Source: Marinagarivorans cellulosilyticus (lineage in GTDB: Bacteria > Pseudomonadota > Gammaproteobacteria > Pseudomonadales > Cellvibrionaceae). Taken from it: DNA of 64,000 bases. The notes below the pieces were generated by a model that was not told the DNA's origin, ran no database searches, and worked only from the letters and a program-made list of their open reading frames with translations. Where the stretch lies: the NCBI RefSeq assembly GCF_021655555.1, contig NZ_AP023086.1:3254685-3318684 (forward strand), given 5' to 3'. Made by a program: the position numbers and the translations under genes. This document shows positions 27,444 to 35,849 of this stretch, in pieces (the first letter of the stretch is position 1; the number at the start of each line of letters is the position of its first letter).

Positions 27444-28043
27444 ATGAAAGCTCTTAAAAGCAGTTTAATTCTAGCTATGCTGGTGTTGTGTAGCGCTTGT
27501 GTGATGACGCCAAAAACACATTTTTATACCCTGCATGGGTTGGTGGTTGATGATGCCGCAGCGCCGGCCACTATAGCGATTAACCCAGAGCATACCTATG
27601 GTATCGGCCCGTTATTTTTACCTGAAGCCTTAATGCAGCCGGGGGTGGTGACTCATCGGCAGGGCCAAAGCGTTAATCTTTCGTTGTACAATATTTGGGC
27701 GGGGAATTTACGAGAGGCTGTTACCCGAGTTGTAGCTAGCAATATGAGCCAGCTTACAGGCGTGGATGCCATTTGGCCCTTCCCTTGGGATAACCGCAAC
27801 CGGCCCACGCGCCAAATACGTATTGTTTTTGAGCAGTTTTCAGGCGAGCTCGGCGGCATAGTTACGCTGAAGGCCAAGTGGGCACTTACAGAAAATAATG
27901 GTGAGAAAACATTGCTGCAAGAGCGGCTCGTTTTAACGGGTAATGCTGCCGGTGATGGCTATGGCCCCTATGTCTCTACGCTAAATGATTTAATTAATCA
28001 GTTGTCGGTTGATATTGCGAGTCGCGTGGCGGTGCTTGATTAA
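27444..28043 (+). CDS. pqiC: PqiC-like outer-membrane lipoprotein
   Basis: PqiC is the small lipoprotein of the Pqi system (ABC-type transport auxiliary family). The 199-residue protein starts with a lipoprotein signal (SSLILAMLVLCSACVM) whose predicted lipidated cysteine is residue 19. The lipobox is slightly unusual, with Cys at -3. The body has the DUF330-like pattern YGIGPLFLPEALMQPGVVTHR and NLREAVTRVVASNMSQL. It begins directly after the pqiB stop, so the three genes form one operon. Confidence 0.88.
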   Translation: MKALKSSLILAMLVLCSACVMTPKTHFYTLHGLVVDDAAAPATIAINPEHTYGIGPLFLPEALMQPGVVTHRQGQSVNLSLYNIWAGNLREAVTRVVASNMSQLTGVDAIWPFPWDNRNRPTRQIRIVFEQFSGELGGIVTLKAKWALTENNGEKTLLQERLVLTGNAAGDGYGPYVSTLNDLINQLSVDIASRVAVLD

Positions 28044-28161
28044 GCTTTAAATGCTCGTATTTTCCAAACCGCCGTGTTTGGTTAGTTGCTTTTTTAGCCA
28101 ATACTTTGACTGCACGGCTTAAGCGTCTTGTAAGTTTTTGATTGATAAGGTAAAAAATATT

Positions 28162-28177
28162 TGGCACTGCGTTTGCT
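28162..28177 (+). promoter_or_regulatory. Sigma-54 (-24/-12) promoter of the fleSR-like operon
   Basis: TGGCACTGCGTTTGCT matches the RpoN consensus, with GG at 28163-28164 and GC at 28175-28176 separated by exactly ten bases. It lies 53 bp before the ATG of the kinase gene, leaving about 40 bp of leader. Sigma-54 control of fleS/fleR (flrB/flrC) is the established class II flagellar arrangement in Pseudomonas and Vibrio, so context and motif agree. Confidence 0.87.
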
Positions 28178-28229
28178 AAAACCTCCCTAAGTTCAAGGTA
28201 TATGACAGTAACTTGTCGGGAGTTAGTTT

Positions 28230-29519
28230 ATGCAGTCTGCTCAGCGCGATTCTGCAGCACCAGAAGAAAACTTAATGGCCAAAGCGCTGCATACGCAAGC
28301 GTTAATGGATGGCGATGTTCGGCCCCCAAGTGTCGAGCAGCTAAGCGATGCTTTTGAGTTTTTTAACTCTACCTCTACTCAATTGGGGCGGTCTTATCAG
28401 TTGCTTGAGGAGCGCGTAGCTAGGCTTACTCAAGAGTTGGACGAAGTCTCTGCAGAGAAGCAAGAGGCTAACGAAGAGAAGGCGCAGCTTGCACAGCGCT
28501 TGCAGAAACTACTCGATCTTCTACCTGGCGGTATTATTGTTATTGATGCGCGTGGTTGTATTGTGCAAAGTAACCCTGCTGCGCAAAAGATGTTGGACAA
28601 CAAGCTCGATGGAGCCCTTTGGCGCGATATTATTGGCGAGTGCTTTGCCCCTCGCGGCGACGATGGGCTAGAAATATCAACCCGAGCCGGCCGGCGCGTA
28701 AGCATGGCAACAAGCTCGCTGGATGATGAAGGCCAAATCATTTTATTAACCGACCAAACCGAAACGCGAAAGCTTCAGCAGAAGGTTAGCCGTTACGAAA
28801 AATTGTCGGCCATGGGCAAAATGGTATCGGCATTGGCGCACCAAATTCGCACACCGCTATCGGCGGCCATGTTATATGCTGACCATCTAACAAACGATTC
28901 ACTTACTCCTGAAAACCACAAAAAATTCGCCTCCAAAATTCAAGGCCGCCTACAGCACATGGAAAAGCAAGTGCGCGACATGCTGCTATTTGTACGCAAC
29001 GAATTACCTTTGAATGATGTGGTGACTCTAGCGGACCTAGAAAGCGGCATTAGAGCGGCCGCGGAGGTAACCCTAGCAACAAGCAAAAGCTACTGTATTT
29101 TTGTTAACCCGCTAGCATCAACTCGAATACGTTGTAACAGGGAGGCGTTAATCAGTGCGGTGGGGAATTTAATCAATAATGCCGTGCAGGCAAGGGCTGG
29201 CGGCGTAAATATAGCGTTAAGGTTTGATGTTATAACGCTGGACGACACGCCAAGTGTGCGTATATCGGTTGTTGATGATGGCCCAGGCATGACAGATGAG
29301 CAGCTGCATAGTGCAAAAGAGCTTTTTTATACCTCAAAAGCGCAAGGCACTGGTTTGGGCTTGGCTGTGGTGCAGTCTGTTGCAAGGGCGCACGGTGGTT
29401 ATATGAGTTTGCAATCTGGCGTTAGCGTTGGTACCAAAGCGCGTATTTACTTACCGCTGAATAACGTAGCCATTCCTGCGGCGGCGAATACAGTTAATCA
29501 ATCTGCGGAGGCTTTATGA
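28230..29519 (+). CDS. fleS: Cytoplasmic PAS sensor histidine kinase, FleS/FlrB-like
   Basis: This 429-residue kinase has no transmembrane helix. An N-terminal coiled coil (about 45-95, SYQLLEERVARLTQELDE) leads into a PAS domain (LLDLLPGGIIVIDARG, about 95-190). The dimerisation/phosphotransfer domain has His204 in LAHQIRTPLSAAML, and the HATPase ends with the N box, VVDDGPGM and GTGLGLAVVQSVARAHGG. These features and the coiled-coil text match FleS/FlrB, which phosphorylates FleR/FlrC for class III flagellar transcription. The stop overlaps the next ATG by 4 bp. No flagellar structural gene is nearby, so the flagellar assignment rests on similarity and the sigma-54 promoter. Confidence 0.82.
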   Translation: MQSAQRDSAAPEENLMAKALHTQALMDGDVRPPSVEQLSDAFEFFNSTSTQLGRSYQLLEERVARLTQELDEVSAEKQEANEEKAQLAQRLQKLLDLLPGGIIVIDARGCIVQSNPAAQKMLDNKLDGALWRDIIGECFAPRGDDGLEISTRAGRRVSMATSSLDDEGQIILLTDQTETRKLQQKVSRYEKLSAMGKMVSALAHQIRTPLSAAMLYADHLTNDSLTPENHKKFASKIQGRLQHMEKQVRDMLLFVRNELPLNDVVTLADLESGIRAAAEVTLATSKSYCIFVNPLASTRIRCNREALISAVGNLINNAVQARAGGVNIALRFDVITLDDTPSVRISVVDDGPGMTDEQLHSAKELFYTSKAQGTGLGLAVVQSVARAHGGYMSLQSGVSVGTKARIYLPLNNVAIPAAANTVNQSAEAL

Positions 29520-31003
29520 GTAGCCAATTGGCCATGCCACTTGATCAAGCGATAAAGGTTAAACACAAAGTGATGGTCGTGGAGGATGACTTTGATCTTC
29601 GCGAGGCATTATGCGACACCTTGCTTTTGGCGGATTTTGACGTTATTCAGGCGAGCAGTGCAGAGCAGGCTTTAACGTTGCTGCCAGAGCATTTGGATTT
29701 AGCTTTAGTGGTTTCTGATGTGAATATGGGCGAGTTAAGTGGCCATGACCTACTGCGTATTATTCGCAAAGATTATGCCCATATGCCGGTATTGCTGATT
29801 ACAGCTTACGCAAGTATTAGTGAGTCGGTAGAGGCAATGCGTGAAGGTGCGGTAGATTATTTAGTAAAGCCTTTTGAGGCCGACGTGCTAGTTTCTGCCG
29901 CGCGCAAGTTTGTTGGCCATGTGGGCTCTGCTTTGGGGGATGAACCCGTCGCGATGGCGCCATCTAGCCAAAAGTTATTGCAGTTGGCGCGCCGTGTTGC
30001 GCAATCGGACTCTACTGCTTTATTGGTGGGGGAATCTGGAACGGGAAAAGAGGTATTGGCGCGTTATATTCACGACCATTCGCCACGCAAGAATCAACCA
30101 TTTATTGCCATTAACTGCGCCGCCATTCCAGAGAACATGCTAGAGGCAATGCTATTTGGGCACGAAAAGGGCGCTTATACCGGCGCTTATAACGCGGCGC
30201 CAGGTAAGTTTGAGCAGGCCAATGGTGGCACTATTTTATTGGACGAAATATCTGAAATGGCTTTGCCGTTACAGGCGAAACTGTTGCGGGTGCTACAAGA
30301 GCGCGAAGTGGAACGCCTGGGGGGGCGCAAGTGTATACAGTTAGATGTACGTGTAATCGCTACAACTAACCGAGATATGCGCCAAGAGGTGGTAGATGGC
30401 AAGTTTCGCGAAGACTTATATTTCCGTTTAAGTGTATTGCCCCTGCAGTGGGCGCCATTGCGTGATAGGAAGGAAGATATTTTACCGTTGGCTTTAAGCC
30501 TGTTGCAGCGCCATGCCATTAAGCAGCATCGCGTAGGGGTGCGATTAAGTGATAGCGCAGAGTACACGTTGCTGAATTACCCTTGGCCAGGCAACGTACG
30601 CGAGCTGGATAATGTAATGCAAAGGGCCTTAATACTGCAGCCGGGCAATGTTATTGAGCCTGATGATCTAGGGCTGCAGGCGGGCCAGCTCTATAGCCAA
30701 AAACCTTCGTTGGTTGATGTTGCGGCTAGCCAAGCAGCGGTGGATGCCAGCGCCATACCGGCATATTTACGCACTACAGGCGTAAGCTCAGAGTCGGACT
30801 CACTTCTAGCAGCAGATGATAATGCCGTGCTTGGGCAAGATTTAAAGCAGCGAGAGTACGAGATTATTGTGCAAACTTTGCGCAAAGAAAACGGCAGCAA
30901 AAAAGAGACGGCAAAACGCCTTGGAATTAGCCCAAGAACGCTAAGATACAAGATGGCACGGCTTAGGGACGAGGGCTATGACATAGACTTGACGGTATGT
31001 TGA
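29516..31003 (+). CDS. fleR: Sigma-54-dependent response regulator, FleR/FlrC-like
   Basis: This 495-residue NtrC-family activator has a receiver with acidic residues 24-25 and phospho-acceptor Asp68 (VVSDVNMGELSG), and a AAA+ domain with Walker A GESGTGKE. The sigma-54 contact loop at 219-224 reads GAYTGA instead of the usual GAFTGA, a conservative Phe-to-Tyr change. The Walker B is GGTILLDEISEM. A Fis-type helix-turn-helix closes the protein (KKETAKRLGISPRTLRYKM). GGAGG precedes the ATG by five bases. Together with the overlapping kinase it forms a two-component pair expected to drive late flagellar operons; other NtrC-type roles cannot be excluded. Confidence 0.85.
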   Translation: MSSQLAMPLDQAIKVKHKVMVVEDDFDLREALCDTLLLADFDVIQASSAEQALTLLPEHLDLALVVSDVNMGELSGHDLLRIIRKDYAHMPVLLITAYASISESVEAMREGAVDYLVKPFEADVLVSAARKFVGHVGSALGDEPVAMAPSSQKLLQLARRVAQSDSTALLVGESGTGKEVLARYIHDHSPRKNQPFIAINCAAIPENMLEAMLFGHEKGAYTGAYNAAPGKFEQANGGTILLDEISEMALPLQAKLLRVLQEREVERLGGRKCIQLDVRVIATTNRDMRQEVVDGKFREDLYFRLSVLPLQWAPLRDRKEDILPLALSLLQRHAIKQHRVGVRLSDSAEYTLLNYPWPGNVRELDNVMQRALILQPGNVIEPDDLGLQAGQLYSQKPSLVDVAASQAAVDASAIPAYLRTTGVSSESDSLLAADDNAVLGQDLKQREYEIIVQTLRKENGSKKETAKRLGISPRTLRYKMARLRDEGYDIDLTVC

Positions 31004-31322
31004 CGCAAAGCTAGAAGCTAAAGTTTGAACGCTTTAAATACACCGATTAAAAAAGTCTAATAATTCCGAAAAAAGTGCTTCTAAGGGCTTTTCTCGCTAG
31101 AAAAAAGTGGACATAATCGGAACAAGCGGCGTAATTGTTATCTAATATTGAGTAGTGCAGGCTTAGTCAGCTATACCAGTGGGCTATGCATTAAAAGCCA
31201 TCTTTTAGATAAGTATTCTGTTGTTAGTGGGCGTGCTACCTAGCCCAAAGATTCGCCCCATGCGGGCTGTCTGCTCTAGTTTAAGTTTTTTGTGTGTTGT
31301 TTTTACATGAGGAGCCTGTGCT
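31004..31322. other. Intergenic region without a gene
   Basis: AT-rich spacer between fleR and the small PA3496-like gene. I see no open frame of substance and no clear terminator. GAGGAG at about 31309-31314 is the ribosome binding site of the downstream small gene. Confidence 0.5.
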
Positions 31323-31502
31323 ATGGGTCTTGAAATTATTGAGCAAGATATTAATCTTGGTTTGCTGCAACAAGATGTTGATGATTTTGTTGATGAAGAA
31401 AGTGCCAAACCATTAAGTGTTGATGCGCGGCGTAAGCTTGAAGATAAAATTGAAGAGCTGCGTTTAATGCGTGAAATGAAAGAGTTTGATTTTGATGGCT
31501 AA
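31323..31502 (+). CDS. Small PA3496-family-like protein (59 residues)
   Basis: A 59-codon gene runs from ATG 31323 to TAA 31500-31502. It has a GAGGAG ribosome binding site about eight bases upstream. The product is acidic at the N-terminus (MGLEIIEQDINLGLLQQDVD) and ends in a charged helix SVDARRKLEDKIEELRLMRE followed by KEFDFDG. This layout, an Arg-rich RRKLED-type helix ending in a D/F-rich tail, resembles the short PA3496 family of gammaproteobacteria. That family's function is poorly defined, and I do not assign one. Confidence 0.62.
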   Translation: MGLEIIEQDINLGLLQQDVDDFVDEESAKPLSVDARRKLEDKIEELRLMREMKEFDFDG

Positions 31503-31831
31503 CGTCGCTGTGGGTCGTTAGTCAGATGAATAGTAAGACTGACTGATTTTGTCTTTTCTGCCCTGCTTTACGCCATTAACTAAAGTGGGGTGGTTTTTTG
31601 TTTAGCAGCCCTTGAGTGTCGCTGTTCTTTCCTTTTGTGGTGTTGTTAGTTTTGTATTTTCCTTCAGCTAGTACAGGGAAATTGCATAATGCCTCAATTA
31701 ATCCAATCTAATCCTTTTTTCTGTCATAAAAGTGTTGTATAACAACGCTTTATCTGTAGCGTGATGTATCCGTTCACCATTTCTTGTAGGTTTACATGTC
31801 CATATAAGCCCGCAGTTTTAAGGTAGCGAAA
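31503..31831. other. Intergenic region upstream of ihfB
   Basis: No gene is seen in these 329 bases. A TATAAC at 31738-31743 lies within a short inverted repeat (GTTGT-ATA-ACAAC, 31734-31746) and could be the -10 of an ihfB promoter, but no good -35 accompanies it. Confidence 0.4.
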
Positions 31832-32134
31832 ATGACAGTGACACGATCCGAGCTTATCGAGCGCATTGCTGATGCTCAGCAAGATATTCAGGTGCGCGAT
31901 GTAGAGCTAGCCATAAAGATGCTAGTAGAACAGCTTGCGCAAACGGTTACCGCTGGCGAGCGTATTGAAATTCGCGGTTTTGGCAGCTTTGAGCTGCACT
32001 ACCGGCCGCCGCGCCAAGCGCGCAACCCTAAAACGGGCGAGCAGGTATCACTGGACGCCAAGTATGCCGTTCACTTTAAGCCTGGCAAAGAGCTGCGCGA
32101 GAAAGTCAACGAACAATTGGCAGATATTCGTTAG
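31832..32134 (+). CDS. ihfB: Integration host factor beta subunit
   Basis: IhfB pairs with IhfA to bend DNA at specific sites in promoters, including sigma-54 promoters, and in recombination. The 100-residue protein shows the HU/IHF fold with MTVTRSELIERIADAQ at the N-terminus. GERIEIRGFGSFELHYR and the DNA-intercalating arm ARNPKTGEQV follow, and the tail HFKPGKELREKVN is typical of IhfB rather than IhfA or HU. In many relatives ihfB follows rpsA; here it stands alone before manC. Confidence 0.95.
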   Translation: MTVTRSELIERIADAQQDIQVRDVELAIKMLVEQLAQTVTAGERIEIRGFGSFELHYRPPRQARNPKTGEQVSLDAKYAVHFKPGKELREKVNEQLADIR

Positions 32135-32235
32135 GTTTAGCCTAGTTCACAGTCTCATTATTATTCCATCGTATTAATTTTGATATTTCCCCTCTATAAT
32201 CCCGCGCAATTTCTAAAAGCTTTATAAGGATTTTT

Positions 32236-33639
32236 ATGTCTGTTGTTATTCCTGTTGTGTTATCAGGCGGTAGTGGTACGCGTTTGTGGCCAAAATCTAG
32301 GCAGCATTACCCGAAACAATTGCATAAGCTTTATGGCGACTACAGTTTGTTACAGCATACTGTTAAACGTGTGGCTGGTGATGTTGCCCCTATTGTTGTG
32401 TGTAATAACGAACAGCGCTTTATGGTGGCAGATCAGCTAAATGAAGTGCTGAAAGCAAAAGCCGATATTATTTTAGAGCCTACAGCGCGTGATACCGCAC
32501 CAGCGGTTGCGGTTGCGGCATTGCACGCAATGGCACGCGACCCAGAAGCGATTATTGCAGTGTTCGCTGCAGACCATCTTATTAAAAACACCGCTGCCTT
32601 TAATGGAGCTGTGCAAGCTGCAGCTATATTGGCTGACGAGCAAAAATTGGTGACTTTTGGCATTACACCCACAAAGCCAGAAACTGGCTATGGCTATATT
32701 AAAGCCGCAGAAAAAGGTGGCGCCAGTGCCGTTGCTAGCTTTGTTGAAAAGCCCGATAGCGCAACCGCCGAGCAATACGTAGCCAGTGGTGATTACTACT
32801 GGAATAGCGGTATGTTTGTATTTAAGGCGGCGCAATTAATCGCGGAGTTACAAAAGTTTCAACCAGAAATAATAGGGGCTTGCAAAGCAGCGTTAGATGC
32901 TAGTGTTCAGGATCTCGATTTTATTCGCCTAGACGAAGCCAGTTTTGCGAAAAGCCCCGCTATATCTGTAGATTACGCCCTTATGGAAAAAACCCAGCAA
33001 GCCTGGGTATTGCCGCTTGAGGACAGTGGTTGGAGTGATATAGGCAGCTGGGATACACTGTGGGACGTAAGCGATAAAGATGCCCAAGGCAATGCCTTTG
33101 TGGGCGATGTAATAGCCAAAGATAGCAGTAACTGCTATGTGAATGGCAATGGCCGGTTAGTCGCGCTGGTTGGGCTGGAGGATATTGCCGTTATCGATAC
33201 CGCCGATGCGGTATTGGTGATTAACAAAAAGAACTCGCAATCGGTTAAGGCTGTAGTGGGGGACTTGAAAAAAGAAGGCCGTAGCGAGTTTTCGTTGCAT
33301 CGCGAAGTGCACCGCCCTTGGGGCTGTTACGACAGCATAGACAATGGCGAACGCTATCAAGTAAAACGCATATCGGTTAAACCAGGTGCCAGTTTGTCGC
33401 TGCAAATGCATCACCATCGTGCAGAACACTGGATTGTTGTGTCTGGTACAGCTGTTGTTCAGCGTGGGGATGATGAAATGCTGCTGTCCGAGAATCAATC
33501 GGTTTATATCCCGCTAGGGGAAAAGCACCGGCTAACAAACCCAGGCAAGGTATTGTTAGAGCTAATAGAAGTGCAAAGTGGTAGTTACTTAGGTGAAGAC
33601 GATATTGTACGGTTTGAGGATGTGTTTGGTCGCACCTAA
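32236..33639 (+). CDS. manC: Mannose-1-phosphate guanylyltransferase / mannose-6-phosphate isomerase
   Basis: This bifunctional enzyme makes GDP-mannose and can also interconvert mannose-6-phosphate and fructose-6-phosphate. The N-terminal nucleotidyltransferase (about 1-290) has LSGGSGTRLWPKSR, the FVEKP segment and DYALMEKT. The C-terminal cupin-type isomerase domain (about 350-465) has RPWGCYDSIDNGERYQVKRI and the metal-binding QMHHHRAEHWIVVSG. Length (467) is standard. GDP-mannose feeds Gmd and Fcl further along the locus. No phosphomannomutase gene is present in the window. It opens the polysaccharide locus. Confidence 0.95.
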   Translation: MSVVIPVVLSGGSGTRLWPKSRQHYPKQLHKLYGDYSLLQHTVKRVAGDVAPIVVCNNEQRFMVADQLNEVLKAKADIILEPTARDTAPAVAVAALHAMARDPEAIIAVFAADHLIKNTAAFNGAVQAAAILADEQKLVTFGITPTKPETGYGYIKAAEKGGASAVASFVEKPDSATAEQYVASGDYYWNSGMFVFKAAQLIAELQKFQPEIIGACKAALDASVQDLDFIRLDEASFAKSPAISVDYALMEKTQQAWVLPLEDSGWSDIGSWDTLWDVSDKDAQGNAFVGDVIAKDSSNCYVNGNGRLVALVGLEDIAVIDTADAVLVINKKNSQSVKAVVGDLKKEGRSEFSLHREVHRPWGCYDSIDNGERYQVKRISVKPGASLSLQMHHHRAEHWIVVSGTAVVQRGDDEMLLSENQSVYIPLGEKHRLTNPGKVLLELIEVQSGSYLGEDDIVRFEDVFGRT

Positions 33640-33935
33640 TAGCTATTACCGGCGCCACATGTTACGTAAAGTTACAAAATTGTGCTTTATGGTGGTTGGC
33701 AAGGCCTGTTAAACTGGCCAAATATCGAAATTGACTAAAAGGTAGTTGGCGGTTTGTTATTATTCGCGCCGCACACAAATAAATAACGACATTGTTTTAG
33801 AGCCCGCCGAAGCTTGGCGCCAAAAGCAACAATTGTAGTCTAAGGTTGTTACAGGTTTTTAAGGGTGCGCCGGCAGTGTTAACAGTAATAGCAACAAGCT
33901 TAGATTTATCGAGCCGAGTATTTTTGGAGTTCTAC

Positions 33936-35000
33936 ATGGAGTATGGATTTGCGGTGATGGGCGTGGCCTTTATGGTAACCGTGGCAGCCGTAAAACTTTT
34001 TAGGCCAATAGCCGTTAGCATAGGCTTGGTCGATAAGCCTGGCGGCCGTAAGCACCATAGCGGCGCTATTCCTCTGATTGGCGGCTTGGCAATGTTTGCC
34101 GGCATTTTTTTATCCTCCTATATTTTTTTAGAGCAACCGCCGTTTGTGCGCGTATTTATGCTCGGCGGTGCCATGGTCGTTTTTATGGGCGCCATGGACG
34201 ATAGATACGACATTAGCGCCCGCTTTAGATTGGTCGCACAGTTTTTAATTGCATCTTTATTTGTGTATGGCCTTAAGCTTGGTGTTGGCTCGTTTGGTGA
34301 CATATTGGGTTTGGGTGAAATTCGTTTGGGTTGGTTGGGCTACCCGTTTGCCTTGGTGGCAATAATTGCCGTTATTAATGCCATTAATATGCTGGATGGT
34401 ATAGATGGCTTGGTGGGCGGTTTAGGCTTAACCAGCTTTTTGGGTTTGTCGCTGTTGTTTGTGGGTGGCGGGCAGCTGAATATTGCTTGGTTATGCTTAG
34501 GCTTGGTGGGCTCCTTAATGGCCTTTTTACTATTTAACGTGTGGGGCAAGCCCAGCGATAAAACGCGCATTAAAAAAGTATTTATGGGTGATGCCGGCAG
34601 CATGTTTGTAGGTATGGCCTTGGCTGTATTGTTGTTATTTGGTGCTAACGAGCAATCTGCCGCGTTTAAGCCAATAACAGCGCTTTGGTTTGTATTGCTG
34701 CCCATGACAGACATGGTTACTTTAATGTACCGCCGTATTAAGCGTGGTAAATCGCCACTTGCGCCAGATAGAACCCACATTCATCACATTCTAATGCGGG
34801 CCGGCTTTAATGCTCGCCAGACGCTATACATCATGCTGTTTGCTCAAATGTGCTTGGTGTCCTTGGGGATGATCTTCAACTACCTACCGCAAACAGAGGC
34901 TGTATCCTTTAGCTGCTGCTTAGCCTTTGTACTAGCCTACCAGCTTTTAATGAAGCGCAGCTGGCGCTTTATCCGCTGGAACAAACGCCGCTTCGCATAG
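33936..35000 (+). CDS. wecA: WecA-like undecaprenyl-phosphate sugar-1-phosphate transferase
   Basis: This membrane enzyme of the MraY/WecA family starts glycan assembly by moving a HexNAc-1-phosphate, typically GlcNAc-1-P, from the UDP-sugar to undecaprenyl phosphate. From ATG 33936, with GGAG seven bases before, it has 354 residues and about ten helices. Family signatures are GLVDKPGGRKHHSGAIPLIG, the Asp pair in MDDRYDISARFR, NAINMLDGIDGLVGG, and the cytoplasmic DRTHIHHILMRAGF loop. The TTG at 33846 would add 30 residues before the first helix and is less likely. It heads the glycan assembly genes. Confidence 0.88.
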   Translation: MEYGFAVMGVAFMVTVAAVKLFRPIAVSIGLVDKPGGRKHHSGAIPLIGGLAMFAGIFLSSYIFLEQPPFVRVFMLGGAMVVFMGAMDDRYDISARFRLVAQFLIASLFVYGLKLGVGSFGDILGLGEIRLGWLGYPFALVAIIAVINAINMLDGIDGLVGGLGLTSFLGLSLLFVGGGQLNIAWLCLGLVGSLMAFLLFNVWGKPSDKTRIKKVFMGDAGSMFVGMALAVLLLFGANEQSAAFKPITALWFVLLPMTDMVTLMYRRIKRGKSPLAPDRTHIHHILMRAGFNARQTLYIMLFAQMCLVSLGMIFNYLPQTEAVSFSCCLAFVLAYQLLMKRSWRFIRWNKRRFA

Positions 35001-35003
35001 CAG

Positions 35004-35136
35004 GTTCGCTACGCTCAAGAGTCGGGAAGCGAGAGAAAAGCGGAGTCGGGGAGGCGCTTCGCTCAAGAAGCGAGAAAATGGGTTAAAACTCCAGATTCCT
35101 AGCGCGCAGCGCTCCCGACTCTTGAGCGAAGCGAAC
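35004..35136. repeat. Inverted-repeat element A (MITE/BIME-like), left of the S23-like pseudogene
   Basis: Two 24-base arms at 35004-35027 and 35113-35136 are reverse complements apart from one mismatch near 35011. The inner part carries further GCGCAGCGC and AAGCG motifs. The right arm contains GAGCGAAGCGAAC, a motif seen repeatedly in this window. The element begins just after wecA and ends two bases before the ATG of the broken S23-like gene. Confidence 0.8.
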
Positions 35137-35137
35137 A

Positions 35138-35557
35138 ATGAGATACAAAAACCTAGAAGTGTGGCAGTCATCGGTAGAGTTGTCGGTTTAAATTTATCGA
35201 CACTTTAGCGACTGCAAAGACTATGGTTTTAAAGACGAAATAACACGCTCAAGCCTTTCTGTGCCCTCGAACATAGCAGACAAAAATGCAGGAGTAATTT
35301 TTGAACAGCTTTAGCTGGCTCATGTGGGTGAAAAGCATGGATGCTTTGAATGGCGGGAGGAAAGGGCGGGTTTAAAAGAACAAATACAGTTCTTGAATAT
35401 AGCCAAAGGCTCAGCAGGTGAATTAATGACGCAAATAATCATCGGCGAAAAAATTGGCTATGTAGATGAAGTGCTCAGTGAGCGATGGCAAGATAGCGTA
35501 ATGATTATTGCAAAGCAGCTGGGCGCATTAATGAACGCCAAAAAGAAAGCGCTATAA
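35138..35557 (+). pseudogene. Broken four-helix-bundle (S23/TIGR02436-type) protein gene
   Basis: All homologous text is in one frame. It begins MRYKNLEVWQSSVELSV and is stopped by TAA at 35189-35191. It then resumes as IYRHFSDCKDYGFKDEITRS and SLSVPSNIA. At the point where intact members read SNIAEG it carries an extra stretch of roughly 27 codons with a second in-frame stop (TAG, about 35306). It then rejoins the family at KEQIQFLNIAKGSAGEL and runs to TAA 35555-35557. Intact members are 115-125 residue four-helix bundles, first known from 23S rRNA intervening sequences and related to the Avd accessory protein of diversity-generating retroelements. The gene fits exactly between two inverted-repeat elements. 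Confidence 0.8.
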
Positions 35558-35558
35558 A

Positions 35559-35815
35559 TTCGCTACGCTCACGAAGCGGGAAAAAACGGAATCGGGGTGC
35601 TCTTCGCTTAGGGGTCGGGATTTTCGGCGCGCAGCGCCTTTCCTGAGCAAAGCGAACCTCGAGCGAAGCGATCTCGATTCCAGTATCCCGCTTCCTGAGC
35701 GAAGCGAGCCCAGATTCCCGGCGCAAAGCGCCTCCCGAGCGAAGCGTCCCCGCCTCCTGAACGAAGTGAACCTTGAGCGAAGTGAACCTTGAGCGAAGCG
35801 AGCGTTCAGTGGTTG
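35559..35815. repeat. Inverted-repeat element B and GAGCGAAGCGA repeat tract, right of the S23-like pseudogene
   Basis: The left arm (35559-35581) pairs with 35686-35707 with few mismatches, echoing element A. To its right, GAGCGAAGCGA-type units recur in close succession (for example near 35660, 35696, 35736, 35773 and 35790), some as GAACGAAGTGA variants. Together with element A it brackets the S23-like pseudogene, whose stop codon abuts it. It separates the pseudogene from the EPS-associated regulator. Confidence 0.75.
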
Positions 35816-35849
35816 AACACTCCGCAAAACTGCCGTAAACTCGCCACCC

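Noticed and set aside
35138..35557. S23-like gene considered as the Avd gene of a diversity-generating retroelement
   Set aside because: No reverse transcriptase, template repeat or variable repeat is present nearby, and the gene is broken.
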